NCBI GenBank assembly: GCA_947296775.1
Contig: CAMYRF010000084.1
Span: 1 to 5,239 of the forward strand
Length of the DNA stretch: 5,239 bases
Reading direction: 5' to 3'
Source: an uncultured Mycoplasmatota bacterium
GTDB lineage: Bacteria; Bacillota_I; Bacilli_A; RF39; UBA660
Made by a program: the position numbers and the translations under genes. The notes beneath the pieces were generated by a model. That model saw only the letters and a list, made by a program, of their open reading frames with translations, did no database searches and had not been told where the DNA came from. Within the stretch, counting starts at the first letter, position 1. Each line of letters starts with the position of its first letter. Below are positions 1 to 4,590 of the stretch, one piece after another.

Positions 1-1502
1 GTGATGGCGATTTAATGGAAGGCATTAGTTATGAAGCAGCTTCCCTTGCTGGAACTTTAAAACTTGATAATTTAATTGTTTTATATGATTCTAATAATAT
101 TTCTTTAGATGGTAGTACTAGCCACTCTTTTGATGAAGATGTTAGAGAACGTTTTGATGCGATGGGATGGTATACAACACTTGTTAAAAATGGAAACAAT
201 GTTAATGAAATTAACAAAGCAATTAAAAGAGCTCGAAAAAGTGGGCTTCCTTCTTTAATTGAAATTAAAACTATTCTTGGCGATGGTTCTGTTTTTGAAG
301 GGACTAATTTAGTTCATGGTAAGCCTTTAGATAAGGATGATATTAGTCAGCTTAAGGCTAAACTTATGATTCCTGATACATCATTTTGGACTGATGAAGA
401 AGCTATTACGGAGTTTAAAAGCTTAGTATATAATAGAACTTTAGAAAAATATACAGCTTGGCAAGATAAATATAAAAATCATGTTAATTCACTTAATAAA
501 CTTGAGAAAGAAAAGTTGCAAAAATTTTTGAATAAGGAAATAGAATTTTGTATTACTAGTAATCCGTTTTCGGATATTGGTGATGAGGCTACTAGAGAAA
601 GTGGAGGGAAAGTACTTAATTTTTTGGCTAGCCAAACCGATTTGTTATTTGGCGGTAGTGCGGATTTATCTAGTTCGACAAAAACTTATATTACTGATGG
701 CGGAGATTTTAGCAAAAATAATTATAGCGGAACTAATATATGGTTTGGTGTTCGTGAACATGCGATGGGTTCTATTTTAAATGGTATTGCGGCAACAGGT
801 TATTTACCTTTTGGTTCAACATTTCTTAGCTTTGCTGATTATATGTTACCAGCTATTAGAATGAGTGCGCTTATGGAACTTCCAGTTACTTATATTTTTA
901 CACATGATTCTATGAATGTAGGTGAAGATGGTCCAACACATCAGCCCACTAATCAAATTGCTATTTTAAGATCAATTCCTAATTTGAATGTGTATAGGCC
1001 TGCTGATTTTAAAGAAACTTTAGGAGTATTTAGTGCGATTATGGCGCTTAAAAAGCCTAGTGCGATTATTTTGTCTAGACAAAAGGTTTCGCAATTAGAT
1101 GGTACTAGTACAAAGAAAATTAGTAAGGGCGCTTATGTTGTTAGAAAGGAAGAGAAAAATTTAAATGGTATTTTAATCGCAACTGGTAGTGAGGTTGAGA
1201 CTTGCGTTAATATTGCGAATGAGCTTTATGAAGAAGGGTATGATCTTAGAGTAGTATCAATGACTTCTATGGAATTGTTTTTAAAGAGACCTAAATCTTA
1301 TAGATATAGTATTTTGCCTGTTGGCGTTAAAACGTTTTTTGTTGAGGCCGGTAGTTCATTTGGACTTCGTAAATTTGTATCTAATGATAAGTATTTAATT
1401 GCTTTAGATTCTTTTGGGAAAAGCGGTAAACCTGATGATGTTTTAAATAAAATGAATTTTAGTTATAAGAAAATTAAACAAAGAATTAGGGATTTGTTGT
1501 AA
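1..1502 (+). CDS. tkt: Transketolase, C-terminal ~500 residues (5' end outside window)
   Basis: Thiamine-diphosphate enzyme of the non-oxidative pentose phosphate pathway, moving two-carbon ketol units between sugar phosphates in the cytoplasm. The reading frame is open from base 3, where the first codons give D-G-D-L-M-E-G, the end of the GDGD cofactor motif; the Asn-Asn that closes this motif is encoded at 93-98. The pyrimidine-binding domain follows: F-G-V-R-E-H-A-M with the catalytic Glu codon at 756-758, then H-D-S (903-911) and G-E-D-G-P-T-H-Q-P (921-947), which hold active-site His residues. The C-terminal domain has the usual I-A-T-G-S-E-V and V-E-A-G-S-S-F-G signatures. Family members are about 650-670 residues with GDGD near residue 155, so roughly 150 residues lie upstream. 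The ATG at 15 is internal, not the start. No terminator is visible after the TAA; yneF follows 58 bases later, as in Bacillus. Identification is very secure. Confidence 0.97.
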   Translation, partial: DGDLMEGISYEAASLAGTLKLDNLIVLYDSNNISLDGSTSHSFDEDVRERFDAMGWYTTLVKNGNNVNEINKAIKRARKSGLPSLIEIKTILGDGSVFEGTNLVHGKPLDKDDISQLKAKLMIPDTSFWTDEEAITEFKSLVYNRTLEKYTAWQDKYKNHVNSLNKLEKEKLQKFLNKEIEFCITSNPFSDIGDEATRESGGKVLNFLASQTDLLFGGSADLSSSTKTYITDGGDFSKNNYSGTNIWFGVREHAMGSILNGIAATGYLPFGSTFLSFADYMLPAIRMSALMELPVTYIFTHDSMNVGEDGPTHQPTNQIAILRSIPNLNVYRPADFKETLGVFSAIMALKKPSAIILSRQKVSQLDGTSTKKISKGAYVVRKEEKNLNGILIATGSEVETCVNIANELYEEGYDLRVVSMTSMELFLKRPKSYRYSILPVGVKTFFVEAGSSFGLRKFVSNDKYLIALDSFGKSGKPDDVLNKMNFSYKKIKQRIRDLL

Positions 1503-1508
1503 TTTTCC

Positions 1509-1537
1509 TTGAAAAAAAACATATTTTCTAGTAAAAT
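1509..1537 (+). promoter_or_regulatory. SigA-type promoter for yneF
   Basis: TTGAAA (1509-1514), a 17-base spacer and TAAAAT (1532-1537) make a near-consensus vegetative promoter just after the transketolase stop. The predicted transcript would start near 1544, directly at the SD AGGAAGG (1545-1551), which lies nine bases before the yneF ATG. The leader would be only about 17 bases. Read-through from tkt remains possible because no terminator separates them. Confidence 0.7.
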
Positions 1538-1560
1538 ACGTTATAGGAAGGAATGATAGA

Positions 1561-1779
1561 ATGGGAGCATTTTTAATAGATTTACTACAGATTTTAGGTG
1601 GTGTAATTGTTGGTGCGATAATTGGATTTTTAGTTTCTAGAAAACTTACTAAAAAACAATTAAAGGAAAATCCACCAATTAATGAACAAATGATTAAGGC
1701 AATGATGTCTGGAATGGGGAGAACACCTAGTCAAAAACAAGTAAATCAAATGATGAAACAAATGCAGAAATATATGTAA
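1561..1779 (+). CDS. yneF: YneF, UPF0154 family small membrane protein
   Basis: A 72-residue protein of the UPF0154 family, the same length as Bacillus subtilis YneF as I recall it. The N-terminus is one hydrophobic segment (about residues 4-25, with small-residue motifs such as GGVIVGAIIG), followed by a basic stretch (RKLTKK) that suggests an N-out, C-in single-pass topology. The cytoplasmic tail carries the family signature NPPINEQM (about residues 37-44) and a Met-rich end (PSQKQVNQMMKQM). The molecular function is not established. Its place immediately after tkt is conserved in Bacilli; in B. subtilis the sporulation gene sirA (yneE) lies between them and is absent here. The start is supported by a strong SD and by family length. 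Confidence 0.93.
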   Translation: MGAFLIDLLQILGGVIVGAIIGFLVSRKLTKKQLKENPPINEQMIKAMMSGMGRTPSQKQVNQMMKQMQKYM

Positions 1780-1794
1780 TTATATTTCTTTTTT
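1766..1794 (+). terminator. Probable intrinsic terminator overlapping the yneF stop
   Basis: A nine-base-pair inverted repeat, AGAAATATA (1766-1774) against TATATTTCT (1781-1789), with a six-base loop containing most of the TAA stop and followed by a T run to 1794. The stem is AT-rich with a single G-C pair, so it may terminate only partly. Confidence 0.5.
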
Positions 1795-1835
1795 GATATA
1801 TAGGGAAACTGCATTTTTCTAAAATGATAAAATTA

Positions 1836-1881
1836 ACCAAATGTTACAGAACGTATTGACTATAACACCGACCAAATGTTA
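1836..1881 (+). repeat. 11-bp direct repeat flanking the gene A -35 element
   Basis: The 11-mer ACCAAATGTTA occurs at 1836-1846 and again at 1871-1881, 35 bases apart start to start. The second copy runs into the extended -10 of the gene A promoter, and the first lies about 10 bases upstream of the -35 box. This arrangement would suit a regulator binding two sites, but it could also be the scar of a small local duplication. Confidence 0.5.
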
Positions 1882-1885
1882 TGAT
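1856..1885 (+). promoter_or_regulatory. Promoter for gene A, extended -10 type
   Basis: TTGACT (1856-1861), an 18-base spacer and TATGAT (1880-1885), with TGT at 1877-1879 giving an extended -10 (TGTTATGAT). The same -35 hexamer and a one-base variant of the extended -10 (TGTTAGGAT) precede genes B and C. Transcription would begin near 1892. The ATG at 1881 lies inside the -10, which argues against it as the gene A start. Confidence 0.65.
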
Positions 1886-1904
1886 CAATATAGATGGTAA
1901 GATA

Positions 1905-1922
1905 GTCAAAATTTATTTTGAC
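1905..1922 (+). promoter_or_regulatory. Perfect 7-4-7 palindrome in the gene A leader
   Basis: GTCAAAA (1905-1911), loop TTTA, and TTTTGAC (1916-1922) form a perfect inverted repeat. It lies between the predicted transcription start (about 1892) and the SD (GGAGG, 1934-1938) of gene A. It is suited to a dimeric repressor operator or a small leader hairpin. No T run follows, so it is not a standard terminator. The function is inferred from position only. Confidence 0.5.
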
Positions 1923-1943
1923 CTTTGTTCTATGGAGGATATT

Positions 1944-2393
1944 ATGAACGATTTTGTTAGTGTTATAAACAATGTTAAAGAAGAACTTTCTTTGGTAAAT
2001 GATTCTGATGGATTATGTTATTATGCTTCTAATAATGTAAGTTTTGATTTAGATAGTATAAATATTCCCTCTTCTATATTTAATATTAGGGATATGATGG
2101 TGGCAAATTATGATCATTATTTTGTTATTGCCAAAGCTGATGAATATTATTTGATTGATTTAACTTTTGAGCAGTTTGATAAAAAGGATGGCTATGAACT
2201 TAGGTTTTTTGAAAATTGGCCTGCCTTAGAACTCCAAAGTTCTTTAGAGGGCAAAAATCTTTATACTAATTTAGTAAGTGCTGGATATTCTTTAGTTAAT
2301 AATGATGCGTTGTCTTTATATTTAAAAAGTTTTAATCCTGAATTTGAATGTTTTTTTACTTTAGAAGATATAATGCCTTCAAAGGTTCGATAA
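1944..2393 (+). CDS. Gene A: uncharacterised protein with probable Cys-His-Asp (papain/transglutaminase-like) triad
   Basis: A 149-residue protein I cannot assign to a named family with certainty. Three spaced elements recall papain/transglutaminase-fold enzymes: G-L-C-Y-Y-A-S with Cys25 at the expected helix start, D-H-Y-F-V-I-A with His58 leading a strand, and Y-Y-L-I-D-L-T-F-E-Q-F with Asp72 on the next strand. The H-x-F ... Y-L-I-D-x-T-F-x-Q-F pattern is typical of such cysteine proteases, deamidases and transglutaminases. There is no signal peptide or membrane segment, so it is probably cytoplasmic. I chose the ATG at 1944 because it has an SD (GGAGG, 1934-1938) at five bases. The in-frame ATG at 1881 has no SD and falls in the promoter -10, and the ATG at 1932 overlaps the SD. 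The stop is six bases before the -35 box of gene B, with no terminator, so read-through into B is likely. The activity is inferred from motifs alone. Confidence 0.8.
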   Translation: MNDFVSVINNVKEELSLVNDSDGLCYYASNNVSFDLDSINIPSSIFNIRDMMVANYDHYFVIAKADEYYLIDLTFEQFDKKDGYELRFFENWPALELQSSLEGKNLYTNLVSAGYSLVNNDALSLYLKSFNPEFECFFTLEDIMPSKVR

Positions 2394-2396
2394 CTG

Positions 2397-2457
2397 AATT
2401 TGACTTTTATTTTTAATTGTGTTAGGATATAGCCGTTTTTGAAGGGGGATTATTATG
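2397..2457 (+). repeat. Promoter-leader module, copy 1 (before gene B)
   Basis: A 61-base segment ending at the gene B start codon is repeated at 3026-3086 before gene C, with four mismatches by eye. All four mismatches fall in the spacer between -35 and -10. The last 38 bases (2420-2457), covering extended -10, leader, SD and ATG, are identical. Such a distribution suggests constraint on promoter and leader, or a recent duplication or conversion. Confidence 0.9.
2400..2428 (+). promoter_or_regulatory. Promoter for gene B, extended -10 type
   Basis: TTGACT (2400-2405), a 17-base spacer and TAGGAT (2423-2428), with TGT at 2420-2422 forming an extended -10. The weak TAGGAT hexamer is compensated by the TG element and near-consensus -35. 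Transcription would start near 2435, giving a leader of about 20 bases. Confidence 0.72.
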
Positions 2458-2997
2458 GAAAACGAACAAATTATTTTAACGCCTATGCAAGTGCAGGGAT
2501 TAGAATTTGATTTAAAACAAGCTAAATTAGATTTAGAAATAGCTCAAACTGATATTGAAAATTATAGAAAAAGTGAAGCTAATAAAACTGGATGGGATGA
2601 TTATACTGTTTTAGATAATAGTTATTATGAAAGAATTGCATCTTTAGCTACTCGAATTTTCGAAATTGAATGTATTCTTGGTAATTATATTTTAGCCGCT
2701 CCAACTGGAAATCGTGTTCAAGTTGGTAGTATTGTTGAACTTGCTGACCGCGACTTAAAATTTGTGGTTGTTCAAAATAGGGTAACTAAAAATAGTGAAA
2801 TTAAGGAAGTTTCAATGGAATCACCAATTTTTGGAGCTATTTATATGCATAAAGCTGGGGATATTTGTGAATATACCGTTAATGGAAAATTATGTAAATG
2901 CGTAATTGGCAGCGTTGATAATACATATACTAATGAAATGGCTTTAGAGCTAACTAGTGAAAGTACTACTTTAGATCATGGAGTAAAAATAAAATAA
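2455..2997 (+). CDS. Gene B: GreA/GreB-family transcription factor, divergent tip
   Basis: A 180-residue Gre-like protein (GreA is about 158). Residues 10-42 and 55-80 are two charged helices predicted to form the antiparallel coiled coil that enters the RNA polymerase secondary channel. Residues 87-155 match the FKBP-like C-terminal domain: V-Q-V-G-S-I-V-E-L, then the signature M-E-S-P-I-F-G-A-I-Y-M-H-K-A-G-D, equivalent to the SPxxxxLxGKxxGD stretch of GreA. The tip differs from the canonical D-L-K-E-N-A-E-Y. Here Asp54-Asn55 and Tyr58 line up with E-N and Y, and the position of the first catalytic Asp is Thr51, although Asp48 and Asp49 lie just before. It may stimulate transcript cleavage, or bind without cleaving as Gfh1-type factors do. 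A 25-residue tail after the domain ends in H-G-V-K-I-K. The start has SD AGGGGG (2443-2448) six bases upstream. The gene has its own promoter and terminator. Confidence 0.85.
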   Translation: MENEQIILTPMQVQGLEFDLKQAKLDLEIAQTDIENYRKSEANKTGWDDYTVLDNSYYERIASLATRIFEIECILGNYILAAPTGNRVQVGSIVELADRDLKFVVVQNRVTKNSEIKEVSMESPIFGAIYMHKAGDICEYTVNGKLCKCVIGSVDNTYTNEMALELTSESTTLDHGVKIK

Positions 2998-3023
2998 CAG
3001 TGTTTAACGCACTGTTTTTATTT
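2996..3023 (+). terminator. Intrinsic terminator after gene B
   Basis: AACAGTG (2996-3002) pairs with CACTGTT (3010-3016) around a seven-base loop, followed by a T-rich tail (TTTATTT). The stem begins within the TAA stop. It separates gene B from the promoter of gene C, making B the end of its transcript. Confidence 0.85.
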
Positions 3024-3025
3024 GT

Positions 3026-3086
3026 AATTTGACTTTTACTTTGTATTATGTTAGGATATAGCCGTTTTTGAAGGGGGATTATTATG
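3026..3086 (+). repeat. Promoter-leader module, copy 2 (before gene C)
   Basis: Second copy of the 61-base module at 2397-2457. The final 38 bases (3049-3086) are identical to copy 1 and stop matching at the start codon, where the two coding sequences diverge at once. The unusual SD run of five Gs and the bases ATAGCCG just after the -10 are shared exactly. Confidence 0.9.
3029..3057 (+). promoter_or_regulatory. Promoter for gene C, extended -10 type
   Basis: TTGACT (3029-3034), a 17-base spacer and TAGGAT (3052-3057) with TGT at 3049-3051, the same elements as the gene B promoter. Because a terminator lies directly upstream, this is likely the main source of gene C transcripts. Confidence 0.72.
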
Positions 3087-3866
3087 ATTAGTTTAGAACA
3101 ATTAATGAAAGGTAAAAAAGTTAATTTTGACGAACTTGAAAATTTTGGTTTTATTAGGCAAGGTGAAAACTACATTTTTAATAAAAAATTGGCCGATGAA
3201 TCTGTTAAGCTTATTATTCAAATAACAACAGATTATAGAGTGGGTACTAAAGTTGTTGATGTTGAAACTAAAGAACCTTATGAAATATTTTATAATTTGA
3301 ATTGTAATGGACGTTTTGTTAGTTTAGTTAGAAATGAATTTGATCTTATTTTGATGAAACTTGCAAATAGTTGTTTCTATGATGGACATAAATTACCTGG
3401 TCAAACTAATTCTGGAGATATGATGTTATTTTCTTCGCAAATGGAAGCTTTAGAAGCTGAACTTTTAAGACTTAATGATGTTGTTTCTAATAATGGTATT
3501 TTATCAGAATATGAAGAAAGAAGAAAAAGTGAAATTGAAGAGATTTTAGAAAAAGCTGAGGTAGCTTTAGATCCAATTGATACTGAGAAAATTAGTTATG
3601 GAACTAGTTTTGCAGCATCTATTGATGGAAGAGCTGAACGTAAATTTACTTTAGTTTATGCAAATACAGCAATTTTAAAATCTGCTACTGGTTCTACATT
3701 TTTAGCTCAGGACTCAATTTTTGGTATGGCTGTGTTAGGCAAAAAAGCTAAGGAAAAATTTGAATTTATTAATCAACGTGGTATTGAATCGTATTGTGAA
3801 GTTACAGAAATTTTTGAACAGCCCGAAGAATGTAATGTATCTAGTCATGGATATAAAGTGCGATAA
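3084..3866 (+). CDS. Gene C: MmcQ/YjbR-associated-like domain fused to a Gre-like domain
   Basis: A 260-residue two-part protein. Residues 1-100 carry a pattern (F-G-F-x-x-x-G-x-x-Y-x-F near 21-32, then G-R-F-V-S-L-V-R-N-E and C-F at 76-98). I associate this pattern with an accessory domain of Firmicutes MmcQ/YjbR proteins; this is from memory and moderately sure. Residues 113-160 are two charged helices forming a shorter coiled coil than in GreA. Its turn (about 134-141, S-N-N-G-I-L-S) lacks the D-x-x-E acidic tip, though Glu142, Glu144 and Glu145 follow. Residues 165-245 resemble the Gre C-terminal domain, with D-S-I-F-G-M-A-V-L-G-K-K matching S-P-L-G-x-A-L-L-G-K-K but with Ile for the conserved Pro. 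The short coil without an acidic tip recalls Rnk more than GreA, so transcript cleavage is doubtful. The tail ends H-G-Y-K-V-R, like gene B. SD is AAGGGGG (3071-3077). Confidence 0.8.
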   Translation: MISLEQLMKGKKVNFDELENFGFIRQGENYIFNKKLADESVKLIIQITTDYRVGTKVVDVETKEPYEIFYNLNCNGRFVSLVRNEFDLILMKLANSCFYDGHKLPGQTNSGDMMLFSSQMEALEAELLRLNDVVSNNGILSEYEERRKSEIEEILEKAEVALDPIDTEKISYGTSFAASIDGRAERKFTLVYANTAILKSATGSTFLAQDSIFGMAVLGKKAKEKFEFINQRGIESYCEVTEIFEQPEECNVSSHGYKVR

Positions 3867-3898
3867 CAATGTTTAAAAAAACATTGTTTTTTCTTTTT
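3865..3898 (+). terminator. Intrinsic terminator after gene C
   Basis: AACAATGTTT (3865-3874) pairs perfectly over ten bases with AAACATTGTT (3879-3888) around an AAAA loop, followed by TTTTCTTTTT. The stem starts in the TAA stop codon, as does the gene B terminator. The right arm and T tract also overlap the proposed -35 region of the next gene. Confidence 0.85.
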
Positions 3899-3911
3899 AG
3901 CTGCATATACT
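3884..3911 (+). promoter_or_regulatory. Possible promoter for the C26 hydrolase gene
   Basis: TTGTTT (3884-3889), a 16-base spacer and TATACT (3906-3911). The -35 box lies in the right arm of the preceding terminator. Transcription would begin near 3918, only about nine bases before the GTG start, so the SD may lie at the very end of the transcript. A promoter is expected here because the upstream unit is terminated, but these boxes are only a moderate match. Confidence 0.4.
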
Positions 3912-3926
3912 ATATATGGTGATTAT

Positions 3927-4568
3927 GTGACGATTATTGGAATTATTGGAAGACCAATGATTATGGGAAGTAATAAAGAGATTATAGCTTATAAAACTTT
4001 ATGTGATAAGCTTTTTAATTATGGTGTTTTTCCTGTTTGTTTGATTCCAAGCATTAATGATGATCTTAGTTTTGATGATAATGATTTGGTAAGGTTAAAG
4101 CAAATGATTAATTTTTGTGATGGCATTGTTTTACAGGGTGGAGAAGAACTTAATGATTTGGATGTTTTAATTGCTAAATATTTATATGAAATTGATATTC
4201 CAGTACTTGGGATTTGTTTAGGTATGCAGATAATGGGTAAGGCTTTTGATGGTGTTGTTTTAAATGATGCTGACCATAATATTAGTAAAGATTATGTTCA
4301 TTATGTTAAAGTTGATAAGAAAAGCAAATTATTTGATATTATTGGCAAAGAATATATTTATGTGAATAGTAAACACCATGATAGAGTTTATTTTACTAAA
4401 TTAGATGTTGTAGGGTATTGTGGTGATGTAATTGAAGCTTTGGAGGATAAAAACAAAAAATTTTTTATTGGAGTTCAGTGGCATCCTGAATTTTTAGATG
4501 ATTCTAATAGTGATAGACTATTTAATGAGTTTATTCTTGCTTGCAAAAACTATAGAAATAATATATAA
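3927..4568 (+). CDS. Class I glutamine amidotransferase-like protein, peptidase C26 family
   Basis: A 213-residue cytoplasmic hydrolase of the gamma-glutamyl-gamma-aminobutyrate hydrolase (PuuD-like) type, cleaving gamma-glutamyl amide bonds; the actual substrate is unknown. The nucleophile elbow G-I-C-L-G-M-Q places Cys97. The catalytic His186 and Glu188 are in G-V-Q-W-H-P-E. V-N-S-K-H-H (about 146-151) matches the family's V-N-S-x-H-H element. It is shorter than typical family members (around 240-250 residues), and the usual GGGDxxP motif is reduced to Q-G-G-E-E-L (70-75). The start is GTG; the overlapping ATG at 3925 runs straight into TGA, and GGTGAT (3918-3923) is a plausible but close SD. 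No polyamine or glutamine biosynthesis partner is present in the window, so a general gamma-glutamyl hydrolase is the safest reading. tgt follows after 22 bases. Confidence 0.9.
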   Translation: MTIIGIIGRPMIMGSNKEIIAYKTLCDKLFNYGVFPVCLIPSINDDLSFDDNDLVRLKQMINFCDGIVLQGGEELNDLDVLIAKYLYEIDIPVLGICLGMQIMGKAFDGVVLNDADHNISKDYVHYVKVDKKSKLFDIIGKEYIYVNSKHHDRVYFTKLDVVGYCGDVIEALEDKNKKFFIGVQWHPEFLDDSNSDRLFNEFILACKNYRNNI

Positions 4569-4569
4569 T
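4541..4569 (+). promoter_or_regulatory. Strong promoter for tgt inside the end of the C26 gene
   Basis: TTGCAA (4541-4546), an exact 17-base spacer and a consensus TATAAT (4564-4569). The -10 overlaps the TAA stop of the upstream gene. Transcription would start near 4576, leaving about 15 bases of leader with the SD GAGGG at 4579-4583. It would let tgt be expressed independently of the hydrolase. Confidence 0.75.
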
Positions 4570-4590
4570 CTATAAAGCGAGGGATAGATT

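Noticed and set aside
29..217. 62-codon open frame on the - strand inside transketolase
   Set aside because: Antisense shadow of a conserved coding region, with no SD, promoter or recognisable protein features.
577..780. 67-codon open frame in another + frame inside transketolase
   Set aside because: Overlaps the transketolase pyrimidine-binding region in a different frame; the product has no domain pattern and the real frame is strongly conserved.
1793..1821. Possible promoter TTGATA ... TTTCTA after yneF
   Set aside because: The -10 is poor and the -35 lies in the terminator's T tract; the TTGACT/TATGAT pair downstream is far better.
1850..1862. GAACGTATTGAC as a LexA (SOS) box
   Set aside because: The Firmicutes LexA site needs a CGAAC ... 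GTTCG dyad; only the left half is approximated.
1780..1943. Riboswitch or small RNA in the yneF-gene A intergenic region
   Set aside because: Apart from the short direct repeat and the 7-bp palindrome, I see no structured multi-helix element and no known riboswitch motif.
1918..1946. TTGACC in the palindrome's right arm as a -35 box for gene A
   Set aside because: The matching -10 would fall on the start codon (ATTATG), leaving no leader or SD in the transcript.
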